Shown: positions 36,486 through 46,276, counted from the stretch's first letter. The stretch is 64,000 nt of DNA from Colwellia sp. 20A7 (GCF_009832865.1 NZ_CP047130.1:3906001-3970000), one strand, 5' to 3'. Notes: a model not told the origin generated them from the letters alone. Numbers and translations are program-made.

Positions 36486-37391
36486 TTAGCGCTTCCACAA
36501 TACGTTTATTAATGCGCCTACCATGATTAATCCACCACCAACAATGGTGGTCGTCATAGGAACTTCGCTAAAGTACGTCCAACCTATAAATACTGAGAAC
36601 AGTACTTGTACATAAGAGTATGCTGTTGCTTTGTTAGCATCAGCACAATGTAATGCTTTGGTTAGTCCTACTTGACCTACTTGGGTAAATATTCCCACAA
36701 AAATCAATAGCATTATCGCTGTTAAGCTAGGCACCACAAAGTCACCACCCAACATAATCATTGAAACAGGAAAAGCCACGAGAGGAAAGTAGAATATGAT
36801 TACTGAACTATCCTCAGTTACCGTTAATTTCTTAACCAAAATATAAGCAACGGCACTACCAAAAGCCCCCAAAATCCCAGCACTAATGCTTAACCATGAG
36901 TATTGTATGCTAGGGTTTAAGAGTAAGTTAGGTTGCGCTAAACTTTCCTGAGCTAAGTTAGGATAAATGATGATCAACAAGCCAAGCAAGCTGATCACAA
37001 TACAAGCGACAGTTGATCGTTGTATCGTTTCTTTTAAAAACCACAACGCCATAATCGCGGTAAACACAGGGTGTAAGTATTGTAATAACGTTGCTTCAGC
37101 TAACGGTAAAGTAGTTACCGCATAATAAACAAACATCAACGCAAAGGTTCCAACGGTACCCCGGGCAATTAACAGCGGCTTATTGTTACCCCATAGCGGA
37201 ATATTTTTACGTTTAACATCAACATAGCTAATCACGGCTGAAACAATTGCTCTTGCTGCAACAATTTCAAAAACAGGAATACCTAAAGTACTCACTTCTT
37301 TTACACAAGCAGCCATTAAGGAAAAACCTAATGCTGATAGCAACATAAACCAAACACTCATTGGCACTGAATTTTTTAGGGTTATAAACAT
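36486..37391 (-). CDS. DMT superfamily (EamA) transporter
   Basis: The 301-residue protein has about ten hydrophobic helices in two EamA repeats: MLLSALGFSLMAACVKEVST for the first, and SWLSISAGILGAFGSAVAYI for the second. LPLAEATLLQYLHPVFTAIM near residue 95 is the typical end of the first repeat. The family exports metabolites or acts as drug/metabolite exchangers; the substrate is not predictable. It lies downstream of the recQ-like gene on the same strand (72-base gap). Confidence 0.92.
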   Translation of the reverse strand: MFITLKNSVPMSVWFMLLSALGFSLMAACVKEVSTLGIPVFEIVAARAIVSAVISYVDVKRKNIPLWGNNKPLLIARGTVGTFALMFVYYAVTTLPLAEATLLQYLHPVFTAIMALWFLKETIQRSTVACIVISLLGLLIIIYPNLAQESLAQPNLLLNPSIQYSWLSISAGILGAFGSAVAYILVKKLTVTEDSSVIIFYFPLVAFPVSMIMLGGDFVVPSLTAIMLLIFVGIFTQVGQVGLTKALHCADANKATAYSYVQVLFSVFIGWTYFSEVPMTTTIVGGGLIMVGALINVLWKR

Positions 37392-37463
37392 TAATTGTTG
37401 TACTCAGGTAATAAAATAGAAAGATGACCAACTGTTCAAATTTACTAAACAACGACATGTGAT

Positions 37464-39452
37464 TTAGAAAGAACCCAATTGCGATAATTTATCTCGTATC
37501 GCTTGATATCGTTGTTGTTCACATGAAGCAAAACCTGATAGCTGTCTGACTTTATTGCGTCCAAAAATAGGTACTGTCATACCAGCAAAAAAACGACAGT
37601 AACTTTCTAACGTTAATGGCACCGTAATTTTGTTCGCTAAATGATTTTTCAACGCAGCAGCATCCGACATTAATACTTCATCACTGGGCCATGGTGACTG
37701 CGCTGAATGTTCAAGGTGAGCCACATTCCCTTTGCATACGCTACAATGTCCACAGATTACGGGTGCTTGTTTATCATCAAAATAACAACTTAAATTATAG
37801 CTTAAACACTTATCAAGTTGAAAAAATCGCACAAGAGCAGCAATTCGCTTAATTTCTTTTTGCTCTTTATCGAGAAAGTAATTATATAGGCTTGTTGCTA
37901 ACGTAGGATCGTTAAGTTCATGACTATTAACCTTAAACACCTCTGTCATACGTGAAGTTTCTAACACAATCAATTGTTGTTCTTGCAAGTATTCTAGCGC
38001 CGCAATAACACGATTTCGCTCAATTGATTTGTCTTGTAATAACGTATCAAAGTTTAAGCTGCCCCAAACTTTTTTAAAGGCTGTGGCTTTGAATACCGTT
38101 GATAAAAAGTTGCGCCTTTGCTCATTAAACCCTGCCAACATCTGCTCAAGCGGTTGTAGGAGTTTGATTTTAAAATCTGCAAAATAGGCATACATAGGTT
38201 CAATCACGCCAGCAATCTCTAACTGAACCAATATAGTTTTTAACGGTAATTGCTTAATATTACTGGCATTGGACAGTGGTAATAGCTGTAATTCCCACTT
38301 ACTCTCATATTGGGTAATTTGAGTTTCAGCTTTAATATTATCAATAATGCACTCTATACCACCCAGCTCAGGCGTATCACCATAAACAAAGTTCTCTACG
38401 GTATTTAATCCATCTAAATTTGCTAAAGTAACGCAGTGTGATAGCTCACCATCACGCCCTGCTCTGCCTATTTCTTGAGAGTAATTTTCGATAGATTTTG
38501 GTAAATCGTAGTGAAAGACAAAACGAATGTCACTTTTATCTATGCCCATACCAAAGGCAATAGTCGCAACAATAACCTGTATATTACCTGCCATAAAATC
38601 AGCTTGAATTTGACTGCGATTATCACTGTCAAACCCAGCATGATAAGCGCAAGCATTAACACCTGATTGCTGTAAATATGCCGCCACTTGTTCAGCTGTG
38701 TGCTGTAACGTAACATACACAATACCGCTATTTTGGCCGGCACTAGAGTAACGCTGTATTTGCTCAACTAACACTGTGTTTTTATTAGCGCTACTAACCG
38801 GCAATACCACTAAATCCAGGTTATGACGATAAAAACCAGTTTGAACAATATGTTGATCGTTAATGGCAAATTTTTCGGCCATATCTAACTTTACTTTTTT
38901 TGTCGCTGTTGCGGTTAACAATAGCGTTAATGGAATATTCAACTCTTTACGATAACTAGGCAGTTTTAAATAGTCAGGTCTAAAGTTATGACCCCATTCG
39001 GAAATGCAATGCGCTTCGTCTACCACTAACATTGAAACCGGCACCGATTGAATAAATTGCCTAAAACGCTCGTTCTTAAAACGCTCTACTGACACCATTA
39101 ATATTTTAATTTCACCATTACGCACCGCAGTCATAACGTCCTGTGTTTGACTACCTTTTAAAGTGGAATCGATACTCGCGGCAGCAATACCTTTACTCGC
39201 TAAAAAAGCTAATTGATCTTTCATCAAGGCTAACAATGGCGAGACAACAAGCGTTAAATTGGGCAAGTGCAACGCTGTTAATTGATAACACAAACTTTTA
39301 CCTGAGCCGGTAGGAAATATTGATAACGTTGATTGCCCAGCTAACAGCTGCTCAATCGTTTGCTTTTGTCCTAAACGAAATTGCTCAAAGCCAAAAATTG
39401 TATCAAGTGTTTCTAGCGGCGAATTTTGATTAATTCCGTTCATCGTTAACAT
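37464..39452 (-). CDS. RecQ family ATP-dependent DNA helicase
   Basis: The 662-residue protein unwinds DNA 3' to 5'. Helicase motifs: FRLGQKQTIEQLL (motif 0), Walker A PTGSGKS (47-53), DEAH in LVVDEAHCISEWGHNFRPDY near 143, TATAT near 178, and QEIGRAGRDGE (motif VI) near 330. The Zn region has C..C (LDKCLSYNLSCYF) and CGHCSVC. No HRDC domain is present at the C-terminus, unlike E. coli RecQ, so it may be a RecQ paralogue rather than RecQ itself; I leave the symbol empty. The start could also be Met 4. Confidence 0.92.
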   Translation of the reverse strand: MLTMNGINQNSPLETLDTIFGFEQFRLGQKQTIEQLLAGQSTLSIFPTGSGKSLCYQLTALHLPNLTLVVSPLLALMKDQLAFLASKGIAAASIDSTLKGSQTQDVMTAVRNGEIKILMVSVERFKNERFRQFIQSVPVSMLVVDEAHCISEWGHNFRPDYLKLPSYRKELNIPLTLLLTATATKKVKLDMAEKFAINDQHIVQTGFYRHNLDLVVLPVSSANKNTVLVEQIQRYSSAGQNSGIVYVTLQHTAEQVAAYLQQSGVNACAYHAGFDSDNRSQIQADFMAGNIQVIVATIAFGMGIDKSDIRFVFHYDLPKSIENYSQEIGRAGRDGELSHCVTLANLDGLNTVENFVYGDTPELGGIECIIDNIKAETQITQYESKWELQLLPLSNASNIKQLPLKTILVQLEIAGVIEPMYAYFADFKIKLLQPLEQMLAGFNEQRRNFLSTVFKATAFKKVWGSLNFDTLLQDKSIERNRVIAALEYLQEQQLIVLETSRMTEVFKVNSHELNDPTLATSLYNYFLDKEQKEIKRIAALVRFFQLDKCLSYNLSCYFDDKQAPVICGHCSVCKGNVAHLEHSAQSPWPSDEVLMSDAAALKNHLANKITVPLTLESYCRFFAGMTVPIFGRNKVRQLSGFASCEQQRYQAIRDKLSQLGSF

Positions 39453-39759
39453 TCCAATATAAATAATTTACTAACAAAAATTATAGCCCTATCATTGTTT
39501 TTAACACTAAAAAAATAAAGCACTAAGTATTTAAACAGTATGACATAAAGCGCACTTTGACTGAATGACTTTAACAAACACCTTCACAAAACAGCAGGAT
39601 TAAAATCATTAATATCGCGTTATATAAATTTTATTTAATTTAACAAAACACCTCATTATTTAGTCGTAAATATAAGCCTATCTGTCGATAATTCATTGCA
39701 TTAATTATTAAAATATAGGCAAACTGTTTAAATATAATTTCTAATAAAAGAGCCATCAA
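39453..39759. other. Divergent promoter region, no gene seen
   Basis: About 300 AT-rich bases separate the divergent helicase and DUF885 genes. They should hold a promoter for each, but I see no strong boxes, repeats or ORF. Confidence 0.5.
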
Positions 39760-41601
39760 ATGCTATCAAAAAAATCTATACTCGTTATTGCTATATCGAG
39801 TGCCTTATTAAGTGCTTGTTCGCAGCCTATAACAAGTAACGCAAGTACTTCAGTTGAACAAAGCAGTGCTAATGTAGCCATATCTGAATCAGAAAAAGCG
39901 AACCAATTATTTGATAGTATTTTCAAGGCAAGCATTGACCGTAATCCTGTTATGCAGACGTATCTTGGTATTAAAAAAGATTACGATAAATGGAATGACT
40001 TGTCTGAAGAAAATAGCGCAATTGAATTAGCTTTTGACAAAGCCGATTTAGAAAAAATTAAAACAATTGATACGGATAAATTAGATCCTCAAACATTGAT
40101 TAGCTATCGCCTTTATGTTCAAAAGCTAGAAAACAGCATCAATGACTATAAATGGCGTTTTCATAATTATCCTGTTAATCAAATGTTTGGCACCCACTCA
40201 CAAATTCCTGCTTTTTTAATTAACCAGCATTCAATTAGTAATATAAAAGAAGCACAAGACTATATAGCCCGTGTAAAAGGTGCTAAAAAGTTAATAGCCC
40301 AACTTGTTACTCAACTTAAATTAAGAGAAGACAAAGGAATAATTGCTCCTAAATTTGTTTTTGAGCATGTCATTCGTGACGCTAATAATATATTAGTAGG
40401 CGCACCATTTTCTGATGGTAAAGACAGTACAATTTTAGCTGACTTCACTGGCAAAATTAATAAATTAGAAATTACTAACGAAGAAAAAAGCTCATTGTTA
40501 TCAGGTATTAAAACAGCATTAAACAACGAATTAAAATTTGGCTATGAACAATTAATTAGTTACTTAACGGCGTTAGAGAAGAAGGCCGATAATCGTGACG
40601 GTGCTTGGAAGTTTCCAAATGGTGAAGACTTTTATAATAATGCTTTAAAACGCACAACCACTACTGATCTTACTTCTGATGAGATTCATCAAATTGGTTT
40701 AAATGAAGTTGACCGAATTCATAATGAAATGCGTTTAATTATGGAAAAAGTCGGTTTTGAAGGCGATTTAGCCGCATTTTTTGATTTCATGAGAAACAGC
40801 AAGCAATTTTATTACGCTGGAGACGAAGCAGGACGTCAGCAATATTTAGATGAAGCAGTTGCTTTAATTGACGATATGAAAGGCCGCCTAGACAGCTTGT
40901 TTTTAAGTAAACCTAAAGCCGAATTGAAGGTTAAAGCCGTTGAAGCCTTTAGAGAAAAGTCTGCGGGTAAAGCATTTTATCAACAACCCGCGCCTGACGG
41001 ATCTCGCCCTGGTGTTTATTATGCAAACCTTTACGACATGGAAGCCATGCCAACTTATCAAATGGCGGCTTTAGCTTACCATGAAGGTATTCCTGGGCAT
41101 CATATGCAAATCGCGATAAAACAAGAATTAACGGGCATTCCTATGTTCAGAAAGTTTGGACGCTATACTGCTCATACTGAAGGTTGGGGATTATATTCAG
41201 AAATGATCCCAAAAGAAATTGGCTTATACCAAGACCCATATTCTGACTTTGGTCGTTTAGCTATGGAGCTATGGCGTGCATGTAGATTAGTGGTTGATAC
41301 TGGTATTCATACAAAGAAATGGACAAGAGATCAAGGTATTACATACTACGTAACCAATACTCCTAACGCCAAGTCTGACGCAGTTAAAATGGTTGAGCGA
41401 CATGTTGTTATGCCATCTCAGGCGACCGCTTATAAAATTGGTATGTTAAAAATATTAACGTTACGTGAAGGCGCTAAAAAAGCTTTAGGTGACAAATTTG
41501 ATATAAGAGAATTTCACGAGGTGATTTTACGTAATGGGCCAGTACCATTGAACGTACTGACTCAACTCGTTAATGAGTATATTGAAGAGAAAAAAGCTTA
41601 A
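39760..41601 (+). CDS. DUF885 family lipoprotein (metallopeptidase-like)
   Basis: The 613-residue product has a lipoprotein signal (ISSALLSACSQP, lipidated Cys near residue 20) and so sits in a membrane facing the periplasm. It is a DUF885 protein; the motif HEGIPGHH (441-448), with HTEGWGLYSEM about 30 residues later, looks like a Zn site similar to M32/M2-like peptidases. YYVTNTPNAKSDAVKMVERH near 535 is also family-typical. It probably cleaves peptides, but this is not proven. A strong terminator follows. Confidence 0.88.
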   Translation: MLSKKSILVIAISSALLSACSQPITSNASTSVEQSSANVAISESEKANQLFDSIFKASIDRNPVMQTYLGIKKDYDKWNDLSEENSAIELAFDKADLEKIKTIDTDKLDPQTLISYRLYVQKLENSINDYKWRFHNYPVNQMFGTHSQIPAFLINQHSISNIKEAQDYIARVKGAKKLIAQLVTQLKLREDKGIIAPKFVFEHVIRDANNILVGAPFSDGKDSTILADFTGKINKLEITNEEKSSLLSGIKTALNNELKFGYEQLISYLTALEKKADNRDGAWKFPNGEDFYNNALKRTTTTDLTSDEIHQIGLNEVDRIHNEMRLIMEKVGFEGDLAAFFDFMRNSKQFYYAGDEAGRQQYLDEAVALIDDMKGRLDSLFLSKPKAELKVKAVEAFREKSAGKAFYQQPAPDGSRPGVYYANLYDMEAMPTYQMAALAYHEGIPGHHMQIAIKQELTGIPMFRKFGRYTAHTEGWGLYSEMIPKEIGLYQDPYSDFGRLAMELWRACRLVVDTGIHTKKWTRDQGITYYVTNTPNAKSDAVKMVERHVVMPSQATAYKIGMLKILTLREGAKKALGDKFDIREFHEVILRNGPVPLNVLTQLVNEYIEEKKA

Positions 41602-41639
41602 TAGCGACTGACTTCATCAGTAGCTAAAGATAAGTACCT

Positions 41640-41670
41640 AAAACCGCATTTTTTAATGCGGTTTTTTATT
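41640..41670 (+). terminator. Rho-independent terminator of the DUF885 gene
   Basis: AAAACCGCATT (41640-41650) pairs with AATGCGGTTTT (41655-41665) over a 4-base loop, followed by TT. It lies 38 bases after the stop and could also serve the convergent RidA gene. Confidence 0.88.
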
Positions 41671-41713
41671 GCCTTTTAGCTATTAAGTTCATGCATTATA
41701 TAAAGAAAAATCT

Positions 41714-42064
41714 CTATATTTCAGCAGCTACCACTGAAATTTCCACCAATAAAGCGTCACGAGCCATTTTAGCCGAAACACATGCACGCGCTGGAGCATA
41801 ACCTTCTGGAACCCAAGCATCCCAAACAGCATTCATGTCAGCAAAGTAGCTCATATCTTTAACATAAATAGTGGCTGATAAAATGTGTTTTCTATCACTG
41901 CCTGCTTGCAATAACAATTCATCAACTTTAGCCAACATGGTTTGCGTTTGTTCAGTAATATCCTTACTGGCATCAGCAGCAACTTGGCCACATAAATAAA
42001 TCGTACCGTTATGCTTAACAATACGACTCATACGCTGTTTTGTTTCTAACCTTTCAATTGACAA
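41714..42064 (-). CDS. RidA family protein (YoaB-like)
   Basis: The 116-residue protein belongs to the YjgF/YER057c/UK114 family: [40 protein letters not shown] and [20 protein letters not shown]. The Arg in PARACV is the imine/carboxylate-binding residue of RidA enzymes. Archetypal RidA hydrolyses reactive 2-aminoacrylate; this subgroup's substrate is not known. It follows the lipoprotein gene by 2 bases, so the two are probably cotranscribed. Confidence 0.93.
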   Translation of the reverse strand: MSIERLETKQRMSRIVKHNGTIYLCGQVAADASKDITEQTQTMLAKVDELLLQAGSDRKHILSATIYVKDMSYFADMNAVWDAWVPEGYAPARACVSAKMARDALLVEISVVAAEI

Positions 42065-42066
42065 AA

Positions 42067-42714
42067 TTACTCCTCCAACATATCAATAAATTTTTGCGAT
42101 TGTTCTATCGCTGCATTCATATCTTTAATTAACACGGCAACATCTTTTTGAATTGATACTATTTCACCTTGTAACGCACCAACCGCTTTAGCATTCAAAT
42201 TATGTTTTAAAAATAGGCTATTATCTTTTAAAGCTGATAAAACTGGTGCCATTTTACTTTCCGCTTTATGCATCGACCTAATCAATGTTTTATAACGTCT
42301 TTGTGTTTCCTTTAGTTTTGATGCACTTTGTCTTTTAAGGTTAGCACTTGAAATTTCTTCTATTTCATCTTGCCACTCTTCAAATAAGGCTTCAGAAACA
42401 TCTTCGATTTTTGCGATACGTAAACTAACAAGCTCAGCAGCTTCTTTAGAGTCTTCATACTGTTCTTGAATTTCGTTGTATTGCTCTTCAAGATCGCCAC
42501 CATCAAAATTAATTAACGCCGTCATTTCAGCCAATGCTGACTTAAATTGCTCTTGCGCTTCTTGTTGCGATTCTTTGGCTTCTCCAACACGATCAACCAT
42601 GATGTCACGCTTATGAATACCAACCTTTTCCATCGCTGAATAATAAGCGGTTGAACAAGATGCTAATGCCAATACACTAACAATAATGCATAACTTTTGA
42701 CTAAATTTAATCAT
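42067..42714 (-). CDS. DUF2959 family coiled-coil lipoprotein
   Basis: I start at ATG 42714, which has TTTAGGG a few bases upstream, rather than at 42741. The 215-residue product has a lipoprotein signal ([12 protein letters not shown], Cys near residue 20). A long acidic helical body follows ([38 protein letters not shown]), predicted to form coiled coils. It ends in helices ([13 protein letters not shown]). DUF2959 has no known function. It lies directly upstream of the RidA gene. Confidence 0.87.
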   Translation of the reverse strand: MIKFSQKLCIIVSVLALASCSTAYYSAMEKVGIHKRDIMVDRVGEAKESQQEAQEQFKSALAEMTALINFDGGDLEEQYNEIQEQYEDSKEAAELVSLRIAKIEDVSEALFEEWQDEIEEISSANLKRQSASKLKETQRRYKTLIRSMHKAESKMAPVLSALKDNSLFLKHNLNAKAVGALQGEIVSIQKDVAVLIKDMNAAIEQSQKFIDMLEE

Positions 42715-42741
42715 AGATTTCCCTAAAGTGATTTTGACCAC

Positions 42742-43050
42742 TTAATCTGAGCGAATATTATGTTAATGGTATATCTATTAGCGTATTCGAGCAAAATAAA
42801 TTTTTACCCTCTCACATAAATATTTACAAATAATTAACAATAAGTTCACTACCCGTAATCAATCTCAATTTGCTAACTATTGATAAATAACAAAGAAAAT
42901 AATAAATAAACGCAATAACAATTTAATTTTAAAAAGGCAAAAAAAGGTAATAAAACAACAAAACATAATAACAAATCATAAAAAAACGACAAAACTTGCA
43001 TTACAACAGTAAATAACGTAATAATATTACACAAAGTTAACTACAGAGAG
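42742..43050. other. Intergenic AT-rich region
   Basis: About 310 bases, very A-rich on the plus strand near 42900-43000, with no ORF of note. It must carry the promoter for the leftward lipoprotein gene and probably one for the small gene at 43051. Confidence 0.5.
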
Positions 43051-43197
43051 ATGATGATAATGAAAAATCAAAACAATTTAAAAGATACACAATCAGTAGA
43101 AGCAACAACTTTTGATTATGATAATAGCGATTTACCTCGTGATTTTGACATAAGAATAGAAGTAGCTGAACAACGTGAAGTTTTAGAAAGTCTGTAA
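43051..43197 (+). CDS. Putative small acidic protein (48 residues)
   Basis: An ORF too short for usual cut-offs starts ATGATGATAATG (first ATG 43051, others at 43054 and 43060), preceded by AGAGAG. It encodes an acidic, Asp/Glu-rich product: KNQNNLKDTQSVEATTFDYD then RDFDIRIEVAEQREVLESL. The last 20 residues could be an amphipathic helix. It has no signal peptide and I recognise no family. Evidence is the ribosome-site-like context and codon use in keeping with the neighbours. Confidence 0.5.
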   Translation: MMIMKNQNNLKDTQSVEATTFDYDNSDLPRDFDIRIEVAEQREVLESL

Positions 43198-43499
43198 TAT
43201 TGACAGCTTACCTTTTAATATTTGGGTGAAAAATACCATAAATATTAGAATGCTGTTACAAAATGAAGGTGTTATGTAAATAAGTGCCTAATCAACCAGA
43301 TACCTAATCAATTAAGTGCTTAGGTTATAAAATGGCAGTTAATCATGTTTACTCACACCTCATTACAGGCCTACTTAATACTAAAAGCCTCTTAATAAAA
43401 CGCTTAAAGTAAATCAACTTTATACGTTTATAATCAATTTACTGCCTTAAAATCGGGATTACGGGTTATTTAAATTTCCTAACCGCAAGCGTAACGAGG
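43198..43499. other. Intergenic region, no gene seen
   Basis: About 300 bases between the small ORF and the beta-lactamase stop. I see no ORF, no strong terminator and no repeat in it. Confidence 0.5.
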
Positions 43500-44393
43500 C
43501 TATTTTTTAAAATAATCCCAAGTAACCTTACTCACATCTGCAATTAATTTTTTATTAACCGCACTTTTTTCTGTGGAGTTACTAACTAAAACACTGATAT
43601 AAAAATGTGTGCCGTCCGGCAAAAAAACTATACCAATATCATTTTCAGCCCCCGTTAATCCCAATTTATTTCTACCAGAACTACCCGTTTTATGCGCAAC
43701 AATCGTACCTTTAGGTAATAGACCTTTAATTTTATCTTTACCAGTACCCGAGATTTTCATGGTATCCCATAAGAATTGATGACTGTTCTGAGAGAGTAAA
43801 TGTTCTTTATTCTCATAAAATAATTTTAATACAGCAATAGCAGCATTAGCGGTTGTCCAATTCTCATACATTCGATCCCAAACTAATTGTTGTGTTATTT
43901 CATCATATTCAATAGCAACATCCATTATGCCCTGTTTATGTAAATAGGCTTCTACAACCTTCGTACCACCAACAATGTTAAATAATATATCGCAACCTAC
44001 GTTGTCACTATAAGCGACTGTATACTTCAATACTTCCGCTAAGGATAAGTTTGCGCCATCGGGATACTCTTTACGAATTGGACTCCACAAATTGTTATCT
44101 AAATCTTTTGGGCTAATACTGATTCTATCCGACAAGCTCAAATTATTTTTATCAACTTGATCTAACACAGCTAAAGCAAGCTGATATTTGAAAACACTCT
44201 GCATTGGTAGCTTCTTATTACCATTTATTGAGATATATTCACTGCCATCCCCTGCCAAAATAGCCACACCAACGGTTGCGTTTTTACCTTCTAGTAATGA
44301 ATTTATTTGTTGTTTCAAAGACTCACTTTGCTTGCTATATGAGTGAAACGAACATGAAAAAGCGATGATGATAAAAAGTAGTTTATAATTCAT
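43500..44393 (-). CDS. Class A beta-lactamase, PER/VEB-like (subclass A2)
   Basis: The 297-residue secreted enzyme has a signal peptide (LLFIIIAFSCSFHSYS). It has all serine beta-lactamase motifs: SVFK (66-69, nucleophile Ser66), SDN (129-131) in AYSDNVGCDILFNIVGG, a Glu in DEITQQ (E165, equivalent of Glu166), and KTG (235-237) in AHKTGSSG. The phrases LPMQSVFKYQLALAVLDQVD and LLPKGTIVAHKTGSSG are close to PER-type enzymes, which act on cephalosporins. No mobile element is next to it and base use is like the neighbours, so it is likely a resident chromosomal gene. Spectrum cannot be told. Confidence 0.93.
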   Translation of the reverse strand: MNYKLLFIIIAFSCSFHSYSKQSESLKQQINSLLEGKNATVGVAILAGDGSEYISINGNKKLPMQSVFKYQLALAVLDQVDKNNLSLSDRISISPKDLDNNLWSPIRKEYPDGANLSLAEVLKYTVAYSDNVGCDILFNIVGGTKVVEAYLHKQGIMDVAIEYDEITQQLVWDRMYENWTTANAAIAVLKLFYENKEHLLSQNSHQFLWDTMKISGTGKDKIKGLLPKGTIVAHKTGSSGRNKLGLTGAENDIGIVFLPDGTHFYISVLVSNSTEKSAVNKKLIADVSKVTWDYFKK

Positions 44394-44468
44394 AGATTAT
44401 CTTACGTGCTAATATTTATATTTAAAGAATGCGTGAACAGCTATAAGTATGCAAATTTTTAAAGTGAT

Positions 44469-44963
44469 CTATTCTGCTTTTAGCGCTAACACCATTAATT
44501 GTGCATCATCACCGTAACTTGGGCAAACCATCTTGCTAGGTGTATAAACAAAGCCAAACTTACCCCAAAACATATTAGAACTTTGTACTGAAACAAGTAG
44601 TATTTTTGAAAAGCCTTGATGTTTGGCGTAAGTGATTAAGTTTTCCACCAATTTTTTAGCAATCTTTTTCCCTTTTGCTGCGTTAGCCAAAGCCAAGTCA
44701 TGAAGATACAAAGTTGAGCTGTTAATGGCTCGCGTTTTTTCATGTAACTTAGGTGGTGCCTCATTTCCCCATGGATGAGCAAGCAAATAACCTACTATTT
44801 TATTTTCATCATCTACATACACTGCACATGTTGCAGGCGAAGCAAGCCATTTACTTTTTAGAATACTGACCGCTTCGGGCACAATATCAGTGTATGCCTC
44901 CGCCTGAATTTTCATGATCTCATCCCAGGAGTTTTCGGTTATCGCACTAATTGACATCATCAT
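44469..44963 (-). CDS. GNAT family N-acetyltransferase
   Basis: I start at ATG 44963, just after AAGGA; an earlier ATG at 44978 is upstream of that site. The 164-residue product has the GNAT core: VGYLLAHPWGNEAP, then LYLHDLALANAAKGKKIAKK with the acetyl-CoA pyrophosphate loop (AAKGKKIAKKL), and FGFVYTPSK near the C-terminus. The substrate is unknown. It is followed by a 75-base gap to the beta-lactamase gene on the same strand, so a shared transcript is possible but not shown. Confidence 0.9.
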   Translation of the reverse strand: MMMSISAITENSWDEIMKIQAEAYTDIVPEAVSILKSKWLASPATCAVYVDDENKIVGYLLAHPWGNEAPPKLHEKTRAINSSTLYLHDLALANAAKGKKIAKKLVENLITYAKHQGFSKILLVSVQSSNMFWGKFGFVYTPSKMVCPSYGDDAQLMVLALKAE

Positions 44964-45108
44964 AAATTCCTTGCACATACATCCCGATAAAGACTAATAA
45001 CTGCTTGCGACTATGTGTAACTAACCGAAACAGCGTAAATTGTGTTGTTGTCTAACCGTTTGAGCTTAGCCTCGTATGACTAGCTTAATTGGCTATCATT
45101 ACTTTAGT

Positions 45109-45879
45109 CTACGCAAAAGTGACATAGAAAAAATATACTGTAATAACAGCGCTCATAAATATCACAAACCACCTGATATATTGTTGATTTAATTTCATGG
45201 AAATATGAGCAGAATAATATCCACCTAATAAAGTGCCAACAAGAACAATGCTCCCCTCTACCCATGCAATAGAATCGCTTAAAATAAATAATAGTATTGC
45301 AGCAAGCGATACTGCAGAAGAAACAACTAACTTTAATCCATTCATCACATTGATATTTTTATGACCAGATAAAGTCAAATAACTCAATATAACAATACCT
45401 AACCCGGCATTAAAAAATCCGCCATAGACGCAAACACTCAGTAATGATAAAGAGAGAAAAATAGATTTAAACTGTAATGCATATTTATTTTTTTCTGAGT
45501 AAGACTGCAATAATGTATTAGCTCTCCCACCAAATATAAATAACAAGGTTGCAAATAAAAGTAACCAAGGAATGACCTTTTCAAATGATGCTTCAGGGGT
45601 TTTTAACAATAAAAATGCACCAAGAGATCCCCCTAATAGGCTAAATAAAATCGTGAGCAACATTTCTTTTTTGTGCTCTTTTAATTTGTGCCTAAAAGCA
45701 TAAGCTCCACTAAAATATCCGGCACACGAAGAAAAGGTATTAGTAGCATTAGCCATAAGTGGTGGCACGCCAACAAAAACGAGAGCAGGAAAGGTAATAA
45801 AACTTCCCCCACCCGCAATAGAGTTTAAAACCCCACCAATCAACCCCGCCATAAAAAGAAAAATAACATCAATCAACAA
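45109..45879 (-). CDS. TauE/SafE (TSUP) family membrane permease
   Basis: The 256-residue protein has about eight helices. The family marks are present: GLIGGVLNSIAGGGSFITFP near residue 13 and a repeat-like YGGFFNAGLGIVILSYLTLSG near 152. TSUP proteins move sulfite, taurine-derived or other organosulfur anions; the substrate is not indicated here. Single gene. Confidence 0.93.
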   Translation of the reverse strand: MLIDVIFLFMAGLIGGVLNSIAGGGSFITFPALVFVGVPPLMANATNTFSSCAGYFSGAYAFRHKLKEHKKEMLLTILFSLLGGSLGAFLLLKTPEASFEKVIPWLLLFATLLFIFGGRANTLLQSYSEKNKYALQFKSIFLSLSLLSVCVYGGFFNAGLGIVILSYLTLSGHKNINVMNGLKLVVSSAVSLAAILLFILSDSIAWVEGSIVLVGTLLGGYYSAHISMKLNQQYIRWFVIFMSAVITVYFFYVTFA

Positions 45880-46111
45880 AGTTGTACTCCAGGTTTATTT
45901 AAAGCCGAATACCTCATTAAGAGGACGAGAATAGTAAATTAAATATCTAACAAAGCGAAACTTACTAACCCACTACTTGGGCTTGGTTTTGAATAAGTGA
46001 AAACAATAAAGCTATTGTACTCTAAAGTTGAAGGTATAATTCAGGGTAATAGTATTACTATGAAACAAGAATATCTGTTGTATAAGTAATATCAATCTTT
46101 GGTTGTGGCAT
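45880..46111. other. Intergenic region with one short palindrome
   Basis: About 230 bases with no convincing gene. The 13-base palindrome GTAATAGTATTAC at 46046-46058 could be an operator, but nothing links it to a gene. Confidence 0.4.
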
Positions 46112-46276
46112 CTAAACATGGCAATATTTATTTAAAGCATCTTCAATTGCCGTTTTAAGTGCACTTTCAGTCACATCATTGCCTTTAACCGAGAAATGTA
46201 AATTCACCGATTTATACACTCTAGGTTCGCTTTTTATTAGTTCAGATGTCAAATAGAGCTTTAGAAAGCCTAACAA
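46112..46276 (-). pseudogene. C-terminal remnant of an OsmC-family protein
   Basis: The minus strand has a 54-codon open stretch ending at TAG (46112-46114). Its end, SEPRVYKSVNLHFSVKGNDV followed by TESALKTAIEDALNKYC, matches the C-terminal half of OsmC/YhfA-like proteins, including the second conserved Cys region. There is no start codon context and a stop lies just upstream, so the N-terminal half with the first Cys has been lost. It cannot be functional. Confidence 0.7.

Noticed and set aside
43500..44393. Recently acquired resistance gene
   Set aside because: There is no adjacent IS, integron site or base-composition change; the nearest element is a dead IS30 about 8 kb away.
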